Source of the DNA: Tuberibacillus sp. Marseille-P3662
GTDB taxonomy: Bacteria > Bacillota > Bacilli > Bacillales > Sporolactobacillaceae
Direction: 5' to 3'
Length of the DNA stretch: 64,000 nt
NCBI RefSeq assembly: GCF_900178005.1
Contig: NZ_FXBS01000006.1
Coordinates: forward strand, 1,116,001 to 1,180,000
The notes beneath the pieces were generated by a model. It ran no database searches, was not told the origin of the DNA, and saw nothing but the letters and a program-made list of their open reading frames with translations. This document shows, piece by piece, positions 23,718-34,154 of the stretch. Position 1 is the first letter of the stretch. The number at the start of each line of letters is the position of its first letter. Made by a program: the position numbers and the translations under genes.

Positions 23718-23849
23718 ATGATAAAAACAAAAAAAATTCAACGAACGACAATATTGTGGGCCCTCATCGGGATGTTTTCCGCTTTAATCCAAACTTTTTG
23801 GTTAACAAAACTAATTATAGACATCCGTCAACATAAGAAAAATGAATAA
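23718..23849 (+). CDS. Small membrane protein (43 aa)
   Basis: ATG at 23718 follows CCGGAGG at good spacing. A basic start (MIKTKKIQRT) leads into one membrane segment (ILWALIGMFSALIQTFWLTKLII) and a charged tail. It runs against the surrounding genes. A 14-bp palindrome, TTTGTTATAACAAA (23670-23683), lies in its upstream region and could be an operator. Function unknown. Confidence 0.55.
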   Translation: MIKTKKIQRTTILWALIGMFSALIQTFWLTKLIIDIRQHKKNE

Positions 23850-23867
23850 AAATTCCTTTAATATCAT

Positions 23868-23903
23868 AGACGATTGACAACAACCCATGTCAATCGTTCG
23901 TCT
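23868..23903 (+). terminator. Hairpin after the small membrane-protein gene
   Basis: AGACGATTGACA pairs with TGTCAATCG-TTCGTCT over about 14 bp with one bulge, 18 bp after the stop codon; TATTATG follows. Likely terminator for the 43-aa gene. Confidence 0.55.
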
Positions 23904-24089
23904 TATTATGATGCTATGGCAATGTCGAATTAATTGCCACCCAAGGATATTGTCAATATGGAATACCCTTCTCTGTCGACGATAATAGCAGTAAGCTTTC
24001 ATCACCCTCCCTCTCGTTCGCTTATCCATATTATAGAAAAAATCACAAAAAATATGGAGCAAATACCTGCAGTCAAAACCATAAAAAGA

Positions 24090-24131
24090 GATACTCATTA
24101 GATCGCCGCCAACAGCGATCTAATGAGTATC
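24090..24131 (-). terminator. mutL terminator, 17-bp perfect stem
   Basis: GATACTCATTAGATCGC (24090-24106) and its exact complement (24115-24131) flank an 8-nt loop. On the minus strand it is followed by TCTCTTTTT. It ends the mutS-mutL operon, 26 bp after mutL. Confidence 0.88.
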
Positions 24132-24156
24132 CCGTAGTGAATGCATTATTTTAATC

Positions 24157-26031
24157 TCACATAACACGTTTAAATAACTTCTCCATGTCATACGTGCTAA
24201 AATGAACAATAACCGGTCGGCCGTGCGGACATGTAAACGGCTCCTTTGCTTGTCCCAGTTGTGTTAACAGTGCATTAATTTCTTGATCGTTTAGATAACG
24301 ATTGGCTTTGATGGAACGTTTACAAGACATCATGATCGCTAGGTCTTCACGTAACTTTTTAATCGATATCGATTCATTTTCTAACAGTTGATTCACCAAA
24401 TCCTCAATCGTTTCTTTCTCCTCGCCTTTTGGAAACCAACTAGGATGAGATGTAACAATCAGTGAGTGCTGGCCAAATGGCTGTATATGAATGCCAAGGG
24501 ACTCTAAATCATCGACATGTTGTTCAATGACCGTGTACTCCGCTGGCGTGAATTCGAATGTCATCGGTACCAATAATTCTTGGATATCGTGTTCCGTTTC
24601 CCCCACTTTTTCTCGAAAAAACTCATACTTTATTCGTTCTTGGGCCGCATGCTGGTCGATCATATAAAGCCCTTCATGGTTTTGTGCCAAAATGTAGGTG
24701 CCGTGCAGTTGACCAATAACATGAAGCTCAGGCATCCGCTCGTGATGATTTTCACGGGATTCAGGTTCATCCCCCGGGTCAGTTTCCTCTAACGGGCTTG
24801 AAGGAAAGTCATCAGCATCCGTTAATCCCTCTTCCACTTTCACCTGTTCAAAATCCGTTGTATTTTCATAAATTTGGGTTGACGTTCTCTCGGGAATGGA
24901 TGGGTCATAGGCCTGATGCGCTGATTGGGTATGATTGACCGGTTCAGGTACTTGCCCGCCGCCCCCATCACGAAAGTCCATATTCGTTTGTTCAGAGACT
25001 TGTTTGGGACGTTTTGGCTGCTGATGCCCGAAAGCAGGAATCAATCTCAATTCATGAAAAGCATCTTTAATCCCTTGCTCCACCAATTGGCACAGCGCCT
25101 GTTCTTTACTAATTCTTGCTTCCAACTTAGCGGGATGAACATTGACATCAATCAAACCTGGATCCATGGTGATATGAATCATGGCGATCGGATATCGGCC
25201 AATTGGAAGTAATGTATGATAACCGTTCATAATCGCATTGAAAATTGGATAACTCCGTATATAGCGTCCATTAATAAAAATATACACATACTGCCGACCA
25301 GCACGAGTAACTTCTGGTTTCACTAGACGGCCAGAAACGCTAAAATCTAATGATTCGGTGGTGAATGCAATCGACTTTTTAGCCGTTTGCACCCCATATA
25401 TAGCTGCTAACACTTGGGCCAGATCATTTTGACCATTGGTGGTAAACAATGATTTTCCATTATGCGTCAAACCGAATTTAATATCGGGATGGGCCAAGGC
25501 CAATTTATTCATGATATCAGTAATTTTGCCAAGTTCCGTATGAACTGTTTTTAAGTGCTTGAGACGAGCCGGCGTGTTATAAAACAAATTTTGGATGGTA
25601 ATATCCGTTCCTTTGCGGCTGCTTGCATAGGTAGATTGGATTGGATGCCCACCTTGCAAGACGACACGACGCCCAGGATCTGTACCATTACTTGTCTTCA
25701 AATCGACATGAGAAACCGATGCAATACTCGGGAGCGCTTCACCGCGAAAGCCTAATGTCTTAATATGAAACAAATCGCGTTCCGTATGAATCTTACTTGT
25801 AGCATGTCTCTCAAAAGCTAATTCACAATCATCGGGACTGAATCCGTCGCCATCATCAATCACTTGGATTTTACTAAGTCCGCCCTCTTCAATATGAACT
25901 TGGATATTCTTAGCATGGGCATCAAGACTGTTTTCGACCAACTCTTTAATAATTGACGCGGGACGTTCAACAACTTCACCCGCAGCAATTTGGTTGGCCA
26001 AAGCGTCATTGAGTTTGTGAATTCTACTCAT
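24157..26031 (-). CDS. mutL: DNA mismatch repair protein MutL
   Basis: A 624-aa protein. The N-terminal GHKL ATPase has ERPASIIKELVENSLDA, DDGDGF and FRGEALPSIASV. The C-terminal domain has DQHAAQERIKYE and CPHGRP, the metal-binding motifs of the nicking endonuclease, so this MutL is the nuclease-active type of bacteria without MutH. The middle (about 340-430) is a poorly conserved acidic linker. It lies 12 bp after mutS and is surely co-transcribed. Confidence 0.97.
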   Translation of the reverse strand: MSRIHKLNDALANQIAAGEVVERPASIIKELVENSLDAHAKNIQVHIEEGGLSKIQVIDDGDGFSPDDCELAFERHATSKIHTERDLFHIKTLGFRGEALPSIASVSHVDLKTSNGTDPGRRVVLQGGHPIQSTYASSRKGTDITIQNLFYNTPARLKHLKTVHTELGKITDIMNKLALAHPDIKFGLTHNGKSLFTTNGQNDLAQVLAAIYGVQTAKKSIAFTTESLDFSVSGRLVKPEVTRAGRQYVYIFINGRYIRSYPIFNAIMNGYHTLLPIGRYPIAMIHITMDPGLIDVNVHPAKLEARISKEQALCQLVEQGIKDAFHELRLIPAFGHQQPKRPKQVSEQTNMDFRDGGGGQVPEPVNHTQSAHQAYDPSIPERTSTQIYENTTDFEQVKVEEGLTDADDFPSSPLEETDPGDEPESRENHHERMPELHVIGQLHGTYILAQNHEGLYMIDQHAAQERIKYEFFREKVGETEHDIQELLVPMTFEFTPAEYTVIEQHVDDLESLGIHIQPFGQHSLIVTSHPSWFPKGEEKETIEDLVNQLLENESISIKKLREDLAIMMSCKRSIKANRYLNDQEINALLTQLGQAKEPFTCPHGRPVIVHFSTYDMEKLFKRVM

Positions 26032-26043
26032 ACTACCACCCCA

Positions 26044-28653
26044 TTAAGATCGTTTTAGTTGCTTTTGGATCTTATATAACTCATTCATCGCATCCATGGG
26101 CGTCATATTTAATAAATCAAGGCGCTCAACCTGACTGAGGAGAGCTGCTACTTGTTTGCCTGACTGGTCCTCTTCCTGAACGGCTGATTGCTGACTAGCT
26201 GCTGTTTCGGGTTCAACAAAAAAAGTTAATTGTTCTGGTTGCTCCTGAATGTATGAGCCGTCGGTTTTCGCTTGCTTTTCCTCAGGATGTTCCAACTCAG
26301 ATAAAATCTCGGTTGCCCGCTGAATGAGTTCGTCAGGCAGTTCAGCCAGCTGAGCGACATGAATCCCATAACTTTTATCAGCGTAACCTTCTTCAACTTT
26401 GTGTAAAAATACCACACTGCCCTCATTTTCCATTGCACTGACGTGAACATTTTTAAGTCGCTGCAAGTCCCCTTCTAATTGGGTTAATTCGTGATAGTGC
26501 GTGGAAAACAGCGTCTTCGCACCGATATGATGGTGGATATACTCAACGATTGCCTGTGCAATCGCAATGCCATCATACGTTGATGTTCCTCTGCCGATTT
26601 CATCAAGGAGGATCAAGCTGTTCTTCGTCGCATGGCGGACGGCATTCTGTGCTTCGATCATTTCAACCATGAATGTGCTTTGTCCAGAAACAAGATCATC
26701 CGCCGCACCGATCCGTGTAAAAATCTGGTCAAACACAGGGATAATCGCTTTTGAAGCCGGTACAAAGCAACCCATCTGCGCCATTACCGCTGCCAATGCC
26801 GTCTGCCGCATAAAGGTACTTTTACCTCCCATATTCGGACCTGTGATCAGCAAAATATCATCGTCATCACTCATGTGGACATCATTGGCGACAAACGTTC
26901 CATCGTCCATAACACGTTCAACAACTGGATGACGCTGATCAGTCAAATGAACGGCGTGATCCCTTGAAAATTCCGGACGGACATAATCATATTGATCACT
27001 GCAGGCGGCAAAACTTTGTAAAACATCGATAGTACTAATTGTTTTGGCTAGTTTTTGCAAGCGTTCCGATTGAGCTTTCACCTGTTCACGAATATCTTGA
27101 AAGAGCTCATACTCCAAATCAATCAAATGATCTTCAGCTTCCATGATCATTTTTTCTTTTTCCTTAAGTTCAGGTGTAATGAACCGCTCCGCATTCGTTA
27201 GTGTCTGCTTTCGTTCGTAGCGTCCTTCGGGTAAGAGCGGCAAATTTGGTTTTGTTACCTCGATATAGTAACCGAAGACTTTGTTATAGCCGACTTTTAA
27301 TGATTTAATCCCGGTTGCTTCACGTTCATTTTTTTGTAAACCGGCGATCCATTCTTTCCCGTTGCGACTGACGTAACGATAATCATCTAATTGCGTGTTA
27401 TAACCGTCTTGAATCATACCTCCGTCAGTAATTGTCGGTGGAGGGTCTTCCATGATGCCTTGATCAATGATGGTCATAACATCGTGACAATCATCAATGT
27501 CGCTAACGAGTTGTTGAAGATACTCAGATGCCACTTGACTAAGAGACGCAACCACTTCAGGGATTTGCTGTAAAGAGTGTTTCAACTGAATAAGCTCACG
27601 GGCATTGACATTACCGTAAGCAACCCGCCCCACGACGCGTTCCAAGTCATAGACTTGCTTTAACGCTTCGCGGACAGATTCACGTTCAAAGAAGTGATTA
27701 ATGAAGGCTTCAACAGCATCCAATCGTTGATGAATCACTTCCTGGTCAATGAGCGGTTTTTCAATCCATTGTTTCAACTTACGTGCGCCCATTGCTGTCA
27801 TGGTGTGATCTAATAACCAGAGAAGTGAACCGTATTTCTTATTCTCACGGATGGTTGATGTCAATTCCAAATTACGCTTCGAATTCGTATCAATCGTCAT
27901 GAACTCATCAACTGTATAGGGAACAGGGGGCTGCAAGTGTGCCAAAGCAAGCCCGCCGGTCCGATTCAAGTAGTTGAGTAATCGGGTATAAGTCAATCGA
28001 TGTTGCTCTTCCGATAGCTGGTCCGCTAAATACTGTAGACGTTCAGGTGTTGCCGTTTCGGATTCATACGATACTGTCAGATTATTCGAAGCTGTGATTT
28101 CCGTCGGTAAATCTTCATCGTTCGCAGGATCAATCACGATCTCTCTAGCTCCAGACGTTAAAATTTCTTGAATCAACACAAACCGGTCATCAATCGTCGT
28201 TACGCGGCTTTCGCCGGTTGATAAATCAATCACAGCAAATCCGAATCTGGCATCAGAACATATCGATACCGACGCTATGTAATTATTACTTTTCGGATCT
28301 AAAGCTTGTCCGTCCATCACCGTTCCGGGTGTGATCAACCGGATCACTTCTCTTTTAACAACACCTTTAGCATCCTTAGGATCTTCTATTTGCTCACATA
28401 TTGCAATTTTATACCCTCGATCCACAAGCTGCCGAATGTACTGATCCGCTGAATGATAAGGCACACCACACATGGGAATTGGATTGTCTGATTTACCATC
28501 GCGTGATGTTAGTGTGATTTCTAGTTCTTTTACGGCAAGCAGTGCATCATCATAAAACATTTCATAGAAATCACCCAGCCGATAAAATAAAAAGGCATCT
28601 TGATAATTTTCTTTGATTGCTAGATATTGCTCCATCATTGGTGTATTGGCCAT
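26044..28653 (-). CDS. mutS: DNA mismatch repair protein MutS
   Basis: About 869 aa from ATG 28653 (GGGTGG upstream). The mismatch-reading Phe and Glu are in GDFYEMFYDD; the ATPase carries Walker A GPNMGGKSTFM, Walker B LILLDEIGRGTSTYDG and the STHYHELT switch. A clamp-binding QLTFF motif lies near residue 800. It senses mispairs and recruits MutL, encoded next. Confidence 0.97.
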   Translation of the reverse strand: MANTPMMEQYLAIKENYQDAFLFYRLGDFYEMFYDDALLAVKELEITLTSRDGKSDNPIPMCGVPYHSADQYIRQLVDRGYKIAICEQIEDPKDAKGVVKREVIRLITPGTVMDGQALDPKSNNYIASVSICSDARFGFAVIDLSTGESRVTTIDDRFVLIQEILTSGAREIVIDPANDEDLPTEITASNNLTVSYESETATPERLQYLADQLSEEQHRLTYTRLLNYLNRTGGLALAHLQPPVPYTVDEFMTIDTNSKRNLELTSTIRENKKYGSLLWLLDHTMTAMGARKLKQWIEKPLIDQEVIHQRLDAVEAFINHFFERESVREALKQVYDLERVVGRVAYGNVNARELIQLKHSLQQIPEVVASLSQVASEYLQQLVSDIDDCHDVMTIIDQGIMEDPPPTITDGGMIQDGYNTQLDDYRYVSRNGKEWIAGLQKNEREATGIKSLKVGYNKVFGYYIEVTKPNLPLLPEGRYERKQTLTNAERFITPELKEKEKMIMEAEDHLIDLEYELFQDIREQVKAQSERLQKLAKTISTIDVLQSFAACSDQYDYVRPEFSRDHAVHLTDQRHPVVERVMDDGTFVANDVHMSDDDDILLITGPNMGGKSTFMRQTALAAVMAQMGCFVPASKAIIPVFDQIFTRIGAADDLVSGQSTFMVEMIEAQNAVRHATKNSLILLDEIGRGTSTYDGIAIAQAIVEYIHHHIGAKTLFSTHYHELTQLEGDLQRLKNVHVSAMENEGSVVFLHKVEEGYADKSYGIHVAQLAELPDELIQRATEILSELEHPEEKQAKTDGSYIQEQPEQLTFFVEPETAASQQSAVQEEDQSGKQVAALLSQVERLDLLNMTPMDAMNELYKIQKQLKRS

Positions 28654-28739
28654 AAAAACCACCCGTTTTTCCGTGTCTATTCGACAAATATTATATCATA
28701 CTATGAGGACTAGGTCATAAAGATAGATTAAAGAAAAAA

Positions 28740-28764
28740 ACTAGGAAGAATCACTCTTCCTAGT
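28740..28764 (-). terminator. cotE terminator
   Basis: ACTAGGAAGA and TCTTCCTAGT form a 10-bp stem with a 5-nt loop; the minus strand continues with TTTTTTTCTTT. It lies just after the cotE stop codon. Confidence 0.9.
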
Positions 28765-28767
28765 TGG

Positions 28768-29328
28768 TTATTCTTCAAGTTCATCAACAAGAAAATCAGA
28801 ATCAAGATCTTCAAATGCTTCATCCAGTTCGTTTTCCCATTCGTCATCGTCTTCAAAAATAAATCCGTCATCATCGACTTGGACTTTGACTTTTGTTTCG
28901 CCAATGACCTCCACTAGGAATTCTCGCTCAACTTGAACAACGATTTTATTGCCGTTTGGTGACACATTCGCTTCTAAACTATTCGGTTCTTGAATTGGAT
29001 GACAGGCAATATCGTTATTGTTTGACTGAACATTTTTGTCTTTTTTGCTTAAGGTGACCTCATCACGATAATGCACCGTTTCGCTCACTACTTCTGTTTT
29101 TGAGTTATTGCTGTGGGAGTACCAAATATTTATGTCATAGCTCCCTTCAACAACCACACAATCTTTCTTGTAGTGAGGTTTGTATTTATGGTTGATCACC
29201 CAGCAGCCCAAGATACTTGACGGTTTGTGTGTCGGTGAGATGGAGTGTGCTGTTTGACTGAACTTTTTACCCTTACCACAAACGGCTTTAGTTATAATCT
29301 CGCGAAAAGCTTTTTCATAATCTGACAC
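28768..29328 (-). CDS. cotE: Outer spore coat morphogenetic protein CotE
   Basis: A 186-aa protein starting with GTG after AAGGAGG. The N-terminal region (YEKAFREIITKAVCGKGKKFSQTAH, then SSILGCWVINHKY) and the strongly acidic C terminus (FEDDDEWENELDEAFEDLDSD) match CotE, which assembles a shell around the forespore and recruits outer-coat proteins. Direct evidence that the host forms endospores. Position after mutS is as in B. subtilis. Confidence 0.95.
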   Translation of the reverse strand: MSDYEKAFREIITKAVCGKGKKFSQTAHSISPTHKPSSILGCWVINHKYKPHYKKDCVVVEGSYDINIWYSHSNNSKTEVVSETVHYRDEVTLSKKDKNVQSNNNDIACHPIQEPNSLEANVSPNGNKIVVQVEREFLVEVIGETKVKVQVDDDGFIFEDDDEWENELDEAFEDLDSDFLVDELEE

Positions 29329-29361
29329 GAGTCCAAACCTCCTTAACCATTCTTCTCTGCC

Positions 29362-29369
29362 ATCGTATG
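29362..29369 (-). promoter_or_regulatory. Possible sigma-E -10 element of cotE
   Basis: On the minus strand CATACGAT lies 34 bp before the cotE start and resembles the sigma-E -10 consensus CATACAAT. A matching -35 is not clear. cotE is known to be sigma-E dependent in B. subtilis, so this is a plausible but weak call. Confidence 0.3.
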
Positions 29370-29535
29370 CAGGGCGAATAACTAGTGTGCGAAAATCTTA
29401 TCAAACGCCCCGCACTGCCCCCTGAATGGATGTTTGTGATTCATCACATGGCCTGTGACAATGGCGCTTGGTAATAATTTATGCCAGCTAACTCATTGGG
29501 TGCACGTCTATCTCAAACCCGATGAACAAAAAAAA

Positions 29536-29565
29536 GCTTCTGACTCACAAATGTGAGTCAGAAGC
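29536..29565 (-). terminator. ymcA terminator overlapping the stop codon
   Basis: A perfect 14-bp stem, GCTTCTGACTCACA with its complement, around a 2-base centre, then a T8 run. The TGA stop codon of ymcA (29558-29560) and its last sense codon lie inside the stem. Confidence 0.93.
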
Positions 29566-29989
29566 TACCTTGGCCACTATTATACCTTAATTCCGATCCC
29601 GTTCGTCCCGTCAGCTGATCACCGCCGGTTGAATCAACAATTTGATCGGTAACTTTGTTCGAAATCGTCACTGAAATGAGTTGCAACAAATCGTTCACTT
29701 CCGTTTGTGACTGTTTGAATTCGCGAACGATCGGAATCTCATCGAGTTCAGCCATGAGTTGATCAATCTTAGCCTCATTCTTCTTTAGGGCTTCATGTTT
29801 CTGATAATGTTGCAGATTAACGGATTCTTTTTGGAATAATTTAATCCGTTTAATCAATTGTTGGACGCGTTCATTTTGGTTGATTTGTGACTCAGCTCGT
29901 TTGAAGAAATCCACTTCCTCGGTTTTTGTCACCATGTCGGATAGTTCATAAGCTTTTTTGATGATATCGTCCTTTGTATATTGGCTCAT
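29558..29989 (-). CDS. ricA: YmcA/RicA, RNase Y-associated regulator
   Basis: A 143-aa helical protein of the YlbF/YmcA family. [35 protein letters not shown] and the [21 protein letters not shown] segment are characteristic. With YlbF and YaaT it forms the RicAFT complex that carries Fe-S clusters, guides RNase Y processing, and promotes competence, biofilm formation and sporulation. Its start overlaps miaB by 4 bp. RNase Y is also encoded in this window. Confidence 0.92.
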   Translation of the reverse strand: MSQYTKDDIIKKAYELSDMVTKTEEVDFFKRAESQINQNERVQQLIKRIKLFQKESVNLQHYQKHEALKKNEAKIDQLMAELDEIPIVREFKQSQTEVNDLLQLISVTISNKVTDQIVDSTGGDQLTGRTGSELRYNSGQGSF

Positions 29990-31554
29990 TCGTTAACCAC
30001 TCCTGCTTCTTCAACAATTTCTCCATCCAAGGTCCATGTTTTGGTTTGGGTCACACGAACATTGACGAGTTCACCAATAAGTGATTGTGGGCCGCGGAAA
30101 TTAACGACTTTATTCGTCCTAGTATGACCTGTCAACACATTTTCGTCCTTTTTACTAACGCCTTCAACGAGAACTTCGACCATTTTGTCTTGAAATTTTT
30201 CATTACTCTTCGCTGACTGTTGATTAACCAGCTCATTTAAACGCTGCAAGCGATCCTTCTTGACGTCTTGGGAGACATTGTCTTCCATTTTGGCGGCCGG
30301 TGTGCCGGGACGTGGAGAATAAATGAACGTATAGGCTCCATCAAATTGGCATTCTTCAACGAGTGACAACGTATCCTGGAATTGTTCTTCCGTTTCATTC
30401 GGATAGCCCACAATAATATCTGTGGTGAATGACGCATGCGGAATCGCTTCTTTCAATTTATAGAACAATTCAAGGTAAGATTCTCTGCTATAGTTCCGAC
30501 CCATAATCTTAAGGACATCAGAATTTCCGGATTGTACAGGTAAATGAATGTGTTCAACCAAATTCCCGCCTTTGGCCAGAACGTTTATCAAATCATCCGT
30601 AAAGTCCCATGGATGGCTAGTTGTAAATCGAACACGCGGAATCGCAATCGTACGAATATCATCCATTAAATCGCTCAAACGATATTCGCCATCATTAATA
30701 TCTTTTCCGTACGCATTAACGTTTTGACCTAACAACGTAATTTCTTTGTAGCCTTGACGGGCCAAATGACGAACTTCCTCGATGATTTCTTCGGGCTGAC
30801 GACTGCGTTCTTTCCCGCGTGTATAGGGTACAATACAATACGTGCAGAATTTGTCACAACCATACATAATGTTCACCCATGCACGAATATTGCCTTTACG
30901 CCGCCGCGGCAAGTTTTCAATCACGTCACCTTCTTTAGACCAGACATCAAGAACCATTTCCTTGCTAAAGAATGCTTCTTTAACTAGGTGTGGTAACCGA
31001 TGAATGTTATGAGTGCCAAAGATCAAGTCAACGTGCTGGTGCTTTTGCATGATGCGATTCACAACGGCTTCTTCTTGCGCCATGCATCCGCAAACGCCCA
31101 GAATTAACTCCGGCTTTTCTTGCTTGAGATGTTTCAGATTGCCAATCTCACCGAACACTTTATTCTCGGCATTTTCACGAATCGCACACGTATTCAATAA
31201 AATGATGTCTGCCTCTTCGTCTTGATCGGTACTTTCATAACCGATTTCCTCTAATATCCCGGCCATGACTTCGGTATCATGCTCGTTCATTTGACAGCCA
31301 TATGTTCGAATTAAATACTTACGCCCTTCTCCGATCCCTTGAATATCTTCTGGAATCGAGAAATCATCTAAGTATTCGACCCGCTTTTTCCGGCGACGAC
31401 GGGCTTCTTTTAAATTAGGTGGCTGAAACGTTTGCTCAAAATACTTGGCAAAATCAGCGGACGTTTTATCTTTAAGGGCTTTATTTTCACCCGATGAGGA
31501 TTGATTTGTATTCGGCTCCACAATATCGTGGTGTTGTCTATGTTTCTCGTCCAT
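29986..31554 (-). CDS. miaB: tRNA-2-methylthio-N6-dimethylallyladenosine synthase MiaB
   Basis: A 522-aa radical-SAM methylthiotransferase that finishes the ms2i6A37 modification begun by MiaA. The UPF0004 domain has [15 protein letters not shown]; the SAM cluster cysteines are in [17 protein letters not shown]; a TRAM domain ends the protein ([14 protein letters not shown]). The approximately 60-residue N-terminal charged extension ([20 protein letters not shown]) is usual for Bacilli. Confidence 0.96.
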   Translation of the reverse strand: MDEKHRQHHDIVEPNTNQSSSGENKALKDKTSADFAKYFEQTFQPPNLKEARRRRKKRVEYLDDFSIPEDIQGIGEGRKYLIRTYGCQMNEHDTEVMAGILEEIGYESTDQDEEADIILLNTCAIRENAENKVFGEIGNLKHLKQEKPELILGVCGCMAQEEAVVNRIMQKHQHVDLIFGTHNIHRLPHLVKEAFFSKEMVLDVWSKEGDVIENLPRRRKGNIRAWVNIMYGCDKFCTYCIVPYTRGKERSRQPEEIIEEVRHLARQGYKEITLLGQNVNAYGKDINDGEYRLSDLMDDIRTIAIPRVRFTTSHPWDFTDDLINVLAKGGNLVEHIHLPVQSGNSDVLKIMGRNYSRESYLELFYKLKEAIPHASFTTDIIVGYPNETEEQFQDTLSLVEECQFDGAYTFIYSPRPGTPAAKMEDNVSQDVKKDRLQRLNELVNQQSAKSNEKFQDKMVEVLVEGVSKKDENVLTGHTRTNKVVNFRGPQSLIGELVNVRVTQTKTWTLDGEIVEEAGVVNE

Positions 31555-31657
31555 GCAGAATCTCCTTTCACTTGCATGATGACATCTTTTTATATTATAA
31601 AGGTTTCAAGTCTTTGAAACAAACATGAATTCTTGATAGATGTCATCTTACACGGAA

Positions 31658-31686
31658 GACCCCTGGAAATTATCGTTCCAGGGGTC
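31658..31686 (-). terminator. Terminator-like hairpin after kbl
   Basis: GACCCCTGGAA and TTCCAGGGGTC form an 11-bp perfect stem with a 7-nt loop, 8 bp after the kbl stop. The following T content is modest (TTCCGTG), so efficiency is uncertain. Confidence 0.7.
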
Positions 31687-31694
31687 GATTCTAT

Positions 31695-32873
31695 TTAAAG
31701 AAGATCCAATTCTTGACCGGCTTTCTCAAAAGCATTAAGCGCTTCTTGTAACTCTTCTTTCGTATGCTGAGCAGTGACGATTGTACGAATACGAGCTTTC
31801 CCTTTTGGCACCGTTGGAAACGCAATCCCTTGCGCGAACACGCCATGATTAAATAGTCGATCAGACATGTCATGAGTTTGGGCCTCGTCACCAATGATGA
31901 CTGGTGTAATCGGGGTCTCACTTTTACCTGTATCAAATCCTAAAGACCTCAGTCCTTCTTTGAAAAATTGAGTATTATCCCATAGACGCTCGATTAATTC
32001 AGGTTCTTCTTGTAAGACATCAATGGCAGCCGAACAAGCTTCTGTCACAGCTGGTGGATGTGAGGTGCTGAATAAGAACGGACGTCCTTTGTGAATAAGG
32101 TAATCGCGAAGGGTTTGCGTACTGGCTACATAGCCCCCCAAGACACCAATTGCTTTACTAAGAGTACCTACTTGGATATGAACTCGTCCATTTAAGTCAA
32201 AATGGTCAACCGTTCCGCGGCCATTTTGTCCCAAAACACCACTGGCATGGGCATCATCGACCATCAGGATCGCATCATATTTCTCGCAGAGCTCTACAAT
32301 TTCCGGTAACGGTGCAATGTTACCGTCCATCGAGAACACCCCATCTGTGACGACGAGACGCACACGGTAATCGTGTGAGGCCTGAAGCGCTTCTTCCAAG
32401 GAATTGACATCAACATGTTTGTAAACCTTACGTGCAGCCTTTGTTAATCGAATACCATCGATGATTGACGCGTGATTCAGTTCATCGGAAATGACCACAT
32501 CTTGATCAGTTAAAATGGATGACAGCACCCCTTGGTTCGTTGTGAAACCCGATTGAAAAACAAGGGAAGCTTCGGTATGTTTGAAATCAGCTAACTTAGC
32601 TTCTAAATGATTATGCATATCAAGTGTACCGGCAATTGTACGGACAGATCCAGTTCCAGCCCCATAAGCTTCAACAGCGTCTATAGCCGCTTGCTTGAGC
32701 CGCGGATGATCCGTCAATCCTAAGTAGTTATTAGATGACAATTGAATGACGTCTTGCCCATCAATGGTCACACGCGATCCTTGTTCGGATTGTAGGGGGG
32801 TCAATTCGCGGAATGTGTGTTGTTCCTTCATTTGATCTAATTCATTCTGTAGATAAGCAAACTGTTCTTTCAT
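31695..32873 (-). CDS. kbl: Glycine C-acetyltransferase (2-amino-3-ketobutyrate CoA ligase)
   Basis: A 392-aa PLP enzyme of the alpha-oxoamine synthase family that cleaves 2-amino-3-ketobutyrate with CoA to glycine and acetyl-CoA. [29 protein letters not shown] and the Schiff-base region [16 protein letters not shown] are all present. It follows tdh, which makes its substrate. A BioF role is less likely given the tdh neighbour. Confidence 0.95.
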   Translation of the reverse strand: MKEQFAYLQNELDQMKEQHTFRELTPLQSEQGSRVTIDGQDVIQLSSNNYLGLTDHPRLKQAAIDAVEAYGAGTGSVRTIAGTLDMHNHLEAKLADFKHTEASLVFQSGFTTNQGVLSSILTDQDVVISDELNHASIIDGIRLTKAARKVYKHVDVNSLEEALQASHDYRVRLVVTDGVFSMDGNIAPLPEIVELCEKYDAILMVDDAHASGVLGQNGRGTVDHFDLNGRVHIQVGTLSKAIGVLGGYVASTQTLRDYLIHKGRPFLFSTSHPPAVTEACSAAIDVLQEEPELIERLWDNTQFFKEGLRSLGFDTGKSETPITPVIIGDEAQTHDMSDRLFNHGVFAQGIAFPTVPKGKARIRTIVTAQHTKEELQEALNAFEKAGQELDLL

Positions 32874-32909
32874 GAATGATGCCTCCTTATTGAATCAATT
32901 GACTCATTG

Positions 32910-33938
32910 TTATGGTCGTAAAACGACTTTGCCGCATTGCCCTTGAACCATTAACTCAAAGCCTTTGTCAAAGTCTTCAAGTGGCAATTCATGGGTCATC
33001 ATTGGTGTTAAATCAACTTGTCCGGATGCTAGCAATCCGGAGACACGTTGCCACGTTTCAAAAATTTTCCGGCCAGTAATCCCCTGGATTTTTAGTCCTT
33101 TAAATACAACATCATCCGTGAAATTAACCGGTACATCTTGGGTCGGCAAACTCAATATATTCACATCACCGCCATTGGTCGTCATTTGTAACGCTTGCTT
33201 AACGGCAATCGGTGCACCGGACATTTCGCAGGCAACATCAACGCCATTGTCATGCGTTCGTGCGTACACTTCGGCAATCGGGTCAGTATTTCCTGCATGA
33301 AGAATCGTCGTAGCTCCCATCTTTTCCGCAAGATCCAACCGGTAGTCATTCAAATCAATAGCTATCACTTGACGAGCGCCGGCAGCTTTAGCAATACCGA
33401 CAGCCATAAGTCCAATCGGTCCGCAGCCAATAATTGCGACATCCTTCGCAGCGACGTCAGAAGCGAATACCGTTTGTAACGCATTCCCCATCGGCTCTTG
33501 AACTGATGCCATGTTGTCTGAAGTTTCTTGACTGTTCCTCCATAGATTCTTGGCTGGAAGTGCGACATATTCGGCAAAACAGCCATTCCTATCAACACCA
33601 ATAATTTGGGTGTTTTGGCAAATATGATACTTTCCTTCCAAGCACTGCTTACACGTCCCACAAACAATATGCGTTTCTGCTGACACGCGATCACCTACGT
33701 TGACACTGTCCACGTTTCGCCCAAGTTCAACGACTTCTCCGGAAAATTCATGTCCGAATACGTATGGTGGTTGGACACGGCTAGCAGCCCAATCATCCCA
33801 AGTATATATATGCACATCCGTCCCACATATAGATGTTGCATTCACTTTAATTAACACTTCATCAGGTGAAATTTGCGGAATATCGACCATCTGCAATTCA
33901 GCGCCATATCCACGATGATGTTTGATGATCGCCTTCAT
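32910..33938 (-). CDS. tdh: L-threonine 3-dehydrogenase
   Basis: About 342 aa from ATG 33938, which follows GGAAGGAAAG; an upstream in-frame ATG at 33971 adds 11 residues not found in the family. Zinc MDR dehydrogenase: catalytic-zinc CGTDVHIY and GHEFSGEVVELG, structural-zinc cysteines in CGTCKQCLEGKYHIC, NAD-binding GCGPIGLMAVGIAKAAGA. It oxidises L-threonine to 2-amino-3-ketobutyrate, passed to Kbl. Confidence 0.96.
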   Translation of the reverse strand: MKAIIKHHRGYGAELQMVDIPQISPDEVLIKVNATSICGTDVHIYTWDDWAASRVQPPYVFGHEFSGEVVELGRNVDSVNVGDRVSAETHIVCGTCKQCLEGKYHICQNTQIIGVDRNGCFAEYVALPAKNLWRNSQETSDNMASVQEPMGNALQTVFASDVAAKDVAIIGCGPIGLMAVGIAKAAGARQVIAIDLNDYRLDLAEKMGATTILHAGNTDPIAEVYARTHDNGVDVACEMSGAPIAVKQALQMTTNGGDVNILSLPTQDVPVNFTDDVVFKGLKIQGITGRKIFETWQRVSGLLASGQVDLTPMMTHELPLEDFDKGFELMVQGQCGKVVLRP

Positions 33939-34119
33939 CTTTCCTTCCACAGTGAACACTCCTTCAATCATAAAAAGCGGATCAATTTTGTTACCACAAT
34001 CATTTTATCATTAAACAGTGAAGACGTAAAACGGTGTGTCCACTGTGAAAGAACACATGTGTATTGAAGACAGAAATTAAAACAATCGATTTCTTTTAAC
34101 CGCCATAAATGTATAGAAT

Positions 34120-34145
34120 AAACGGCAACCCAACGGCTGCCGTTT
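34120..34145 (-). terminator. Dipeptidase gene terminator
   Basis: AAACGGCA and TGCCGTTT form an 8-bp stem, 9 bp after the dipeptidase stop; the minus strand continues ATTCTATAC. Reasonable terminator with a weak T-run. Confidence 0.65.
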
Positions 34146-34154
34146 AAGATGAAG

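Noticed and set aside
23811-24098. 95-aa minus-strand frame between mutL and the small membrane-protein gene
   Set aside because: It overlaps the 43-aa gene and a terminator-like hairpin and has an odd composition; a shorter start near 24002 has a ribosome-binding-like GGGAGG, but too close to the ATG to be convincing.
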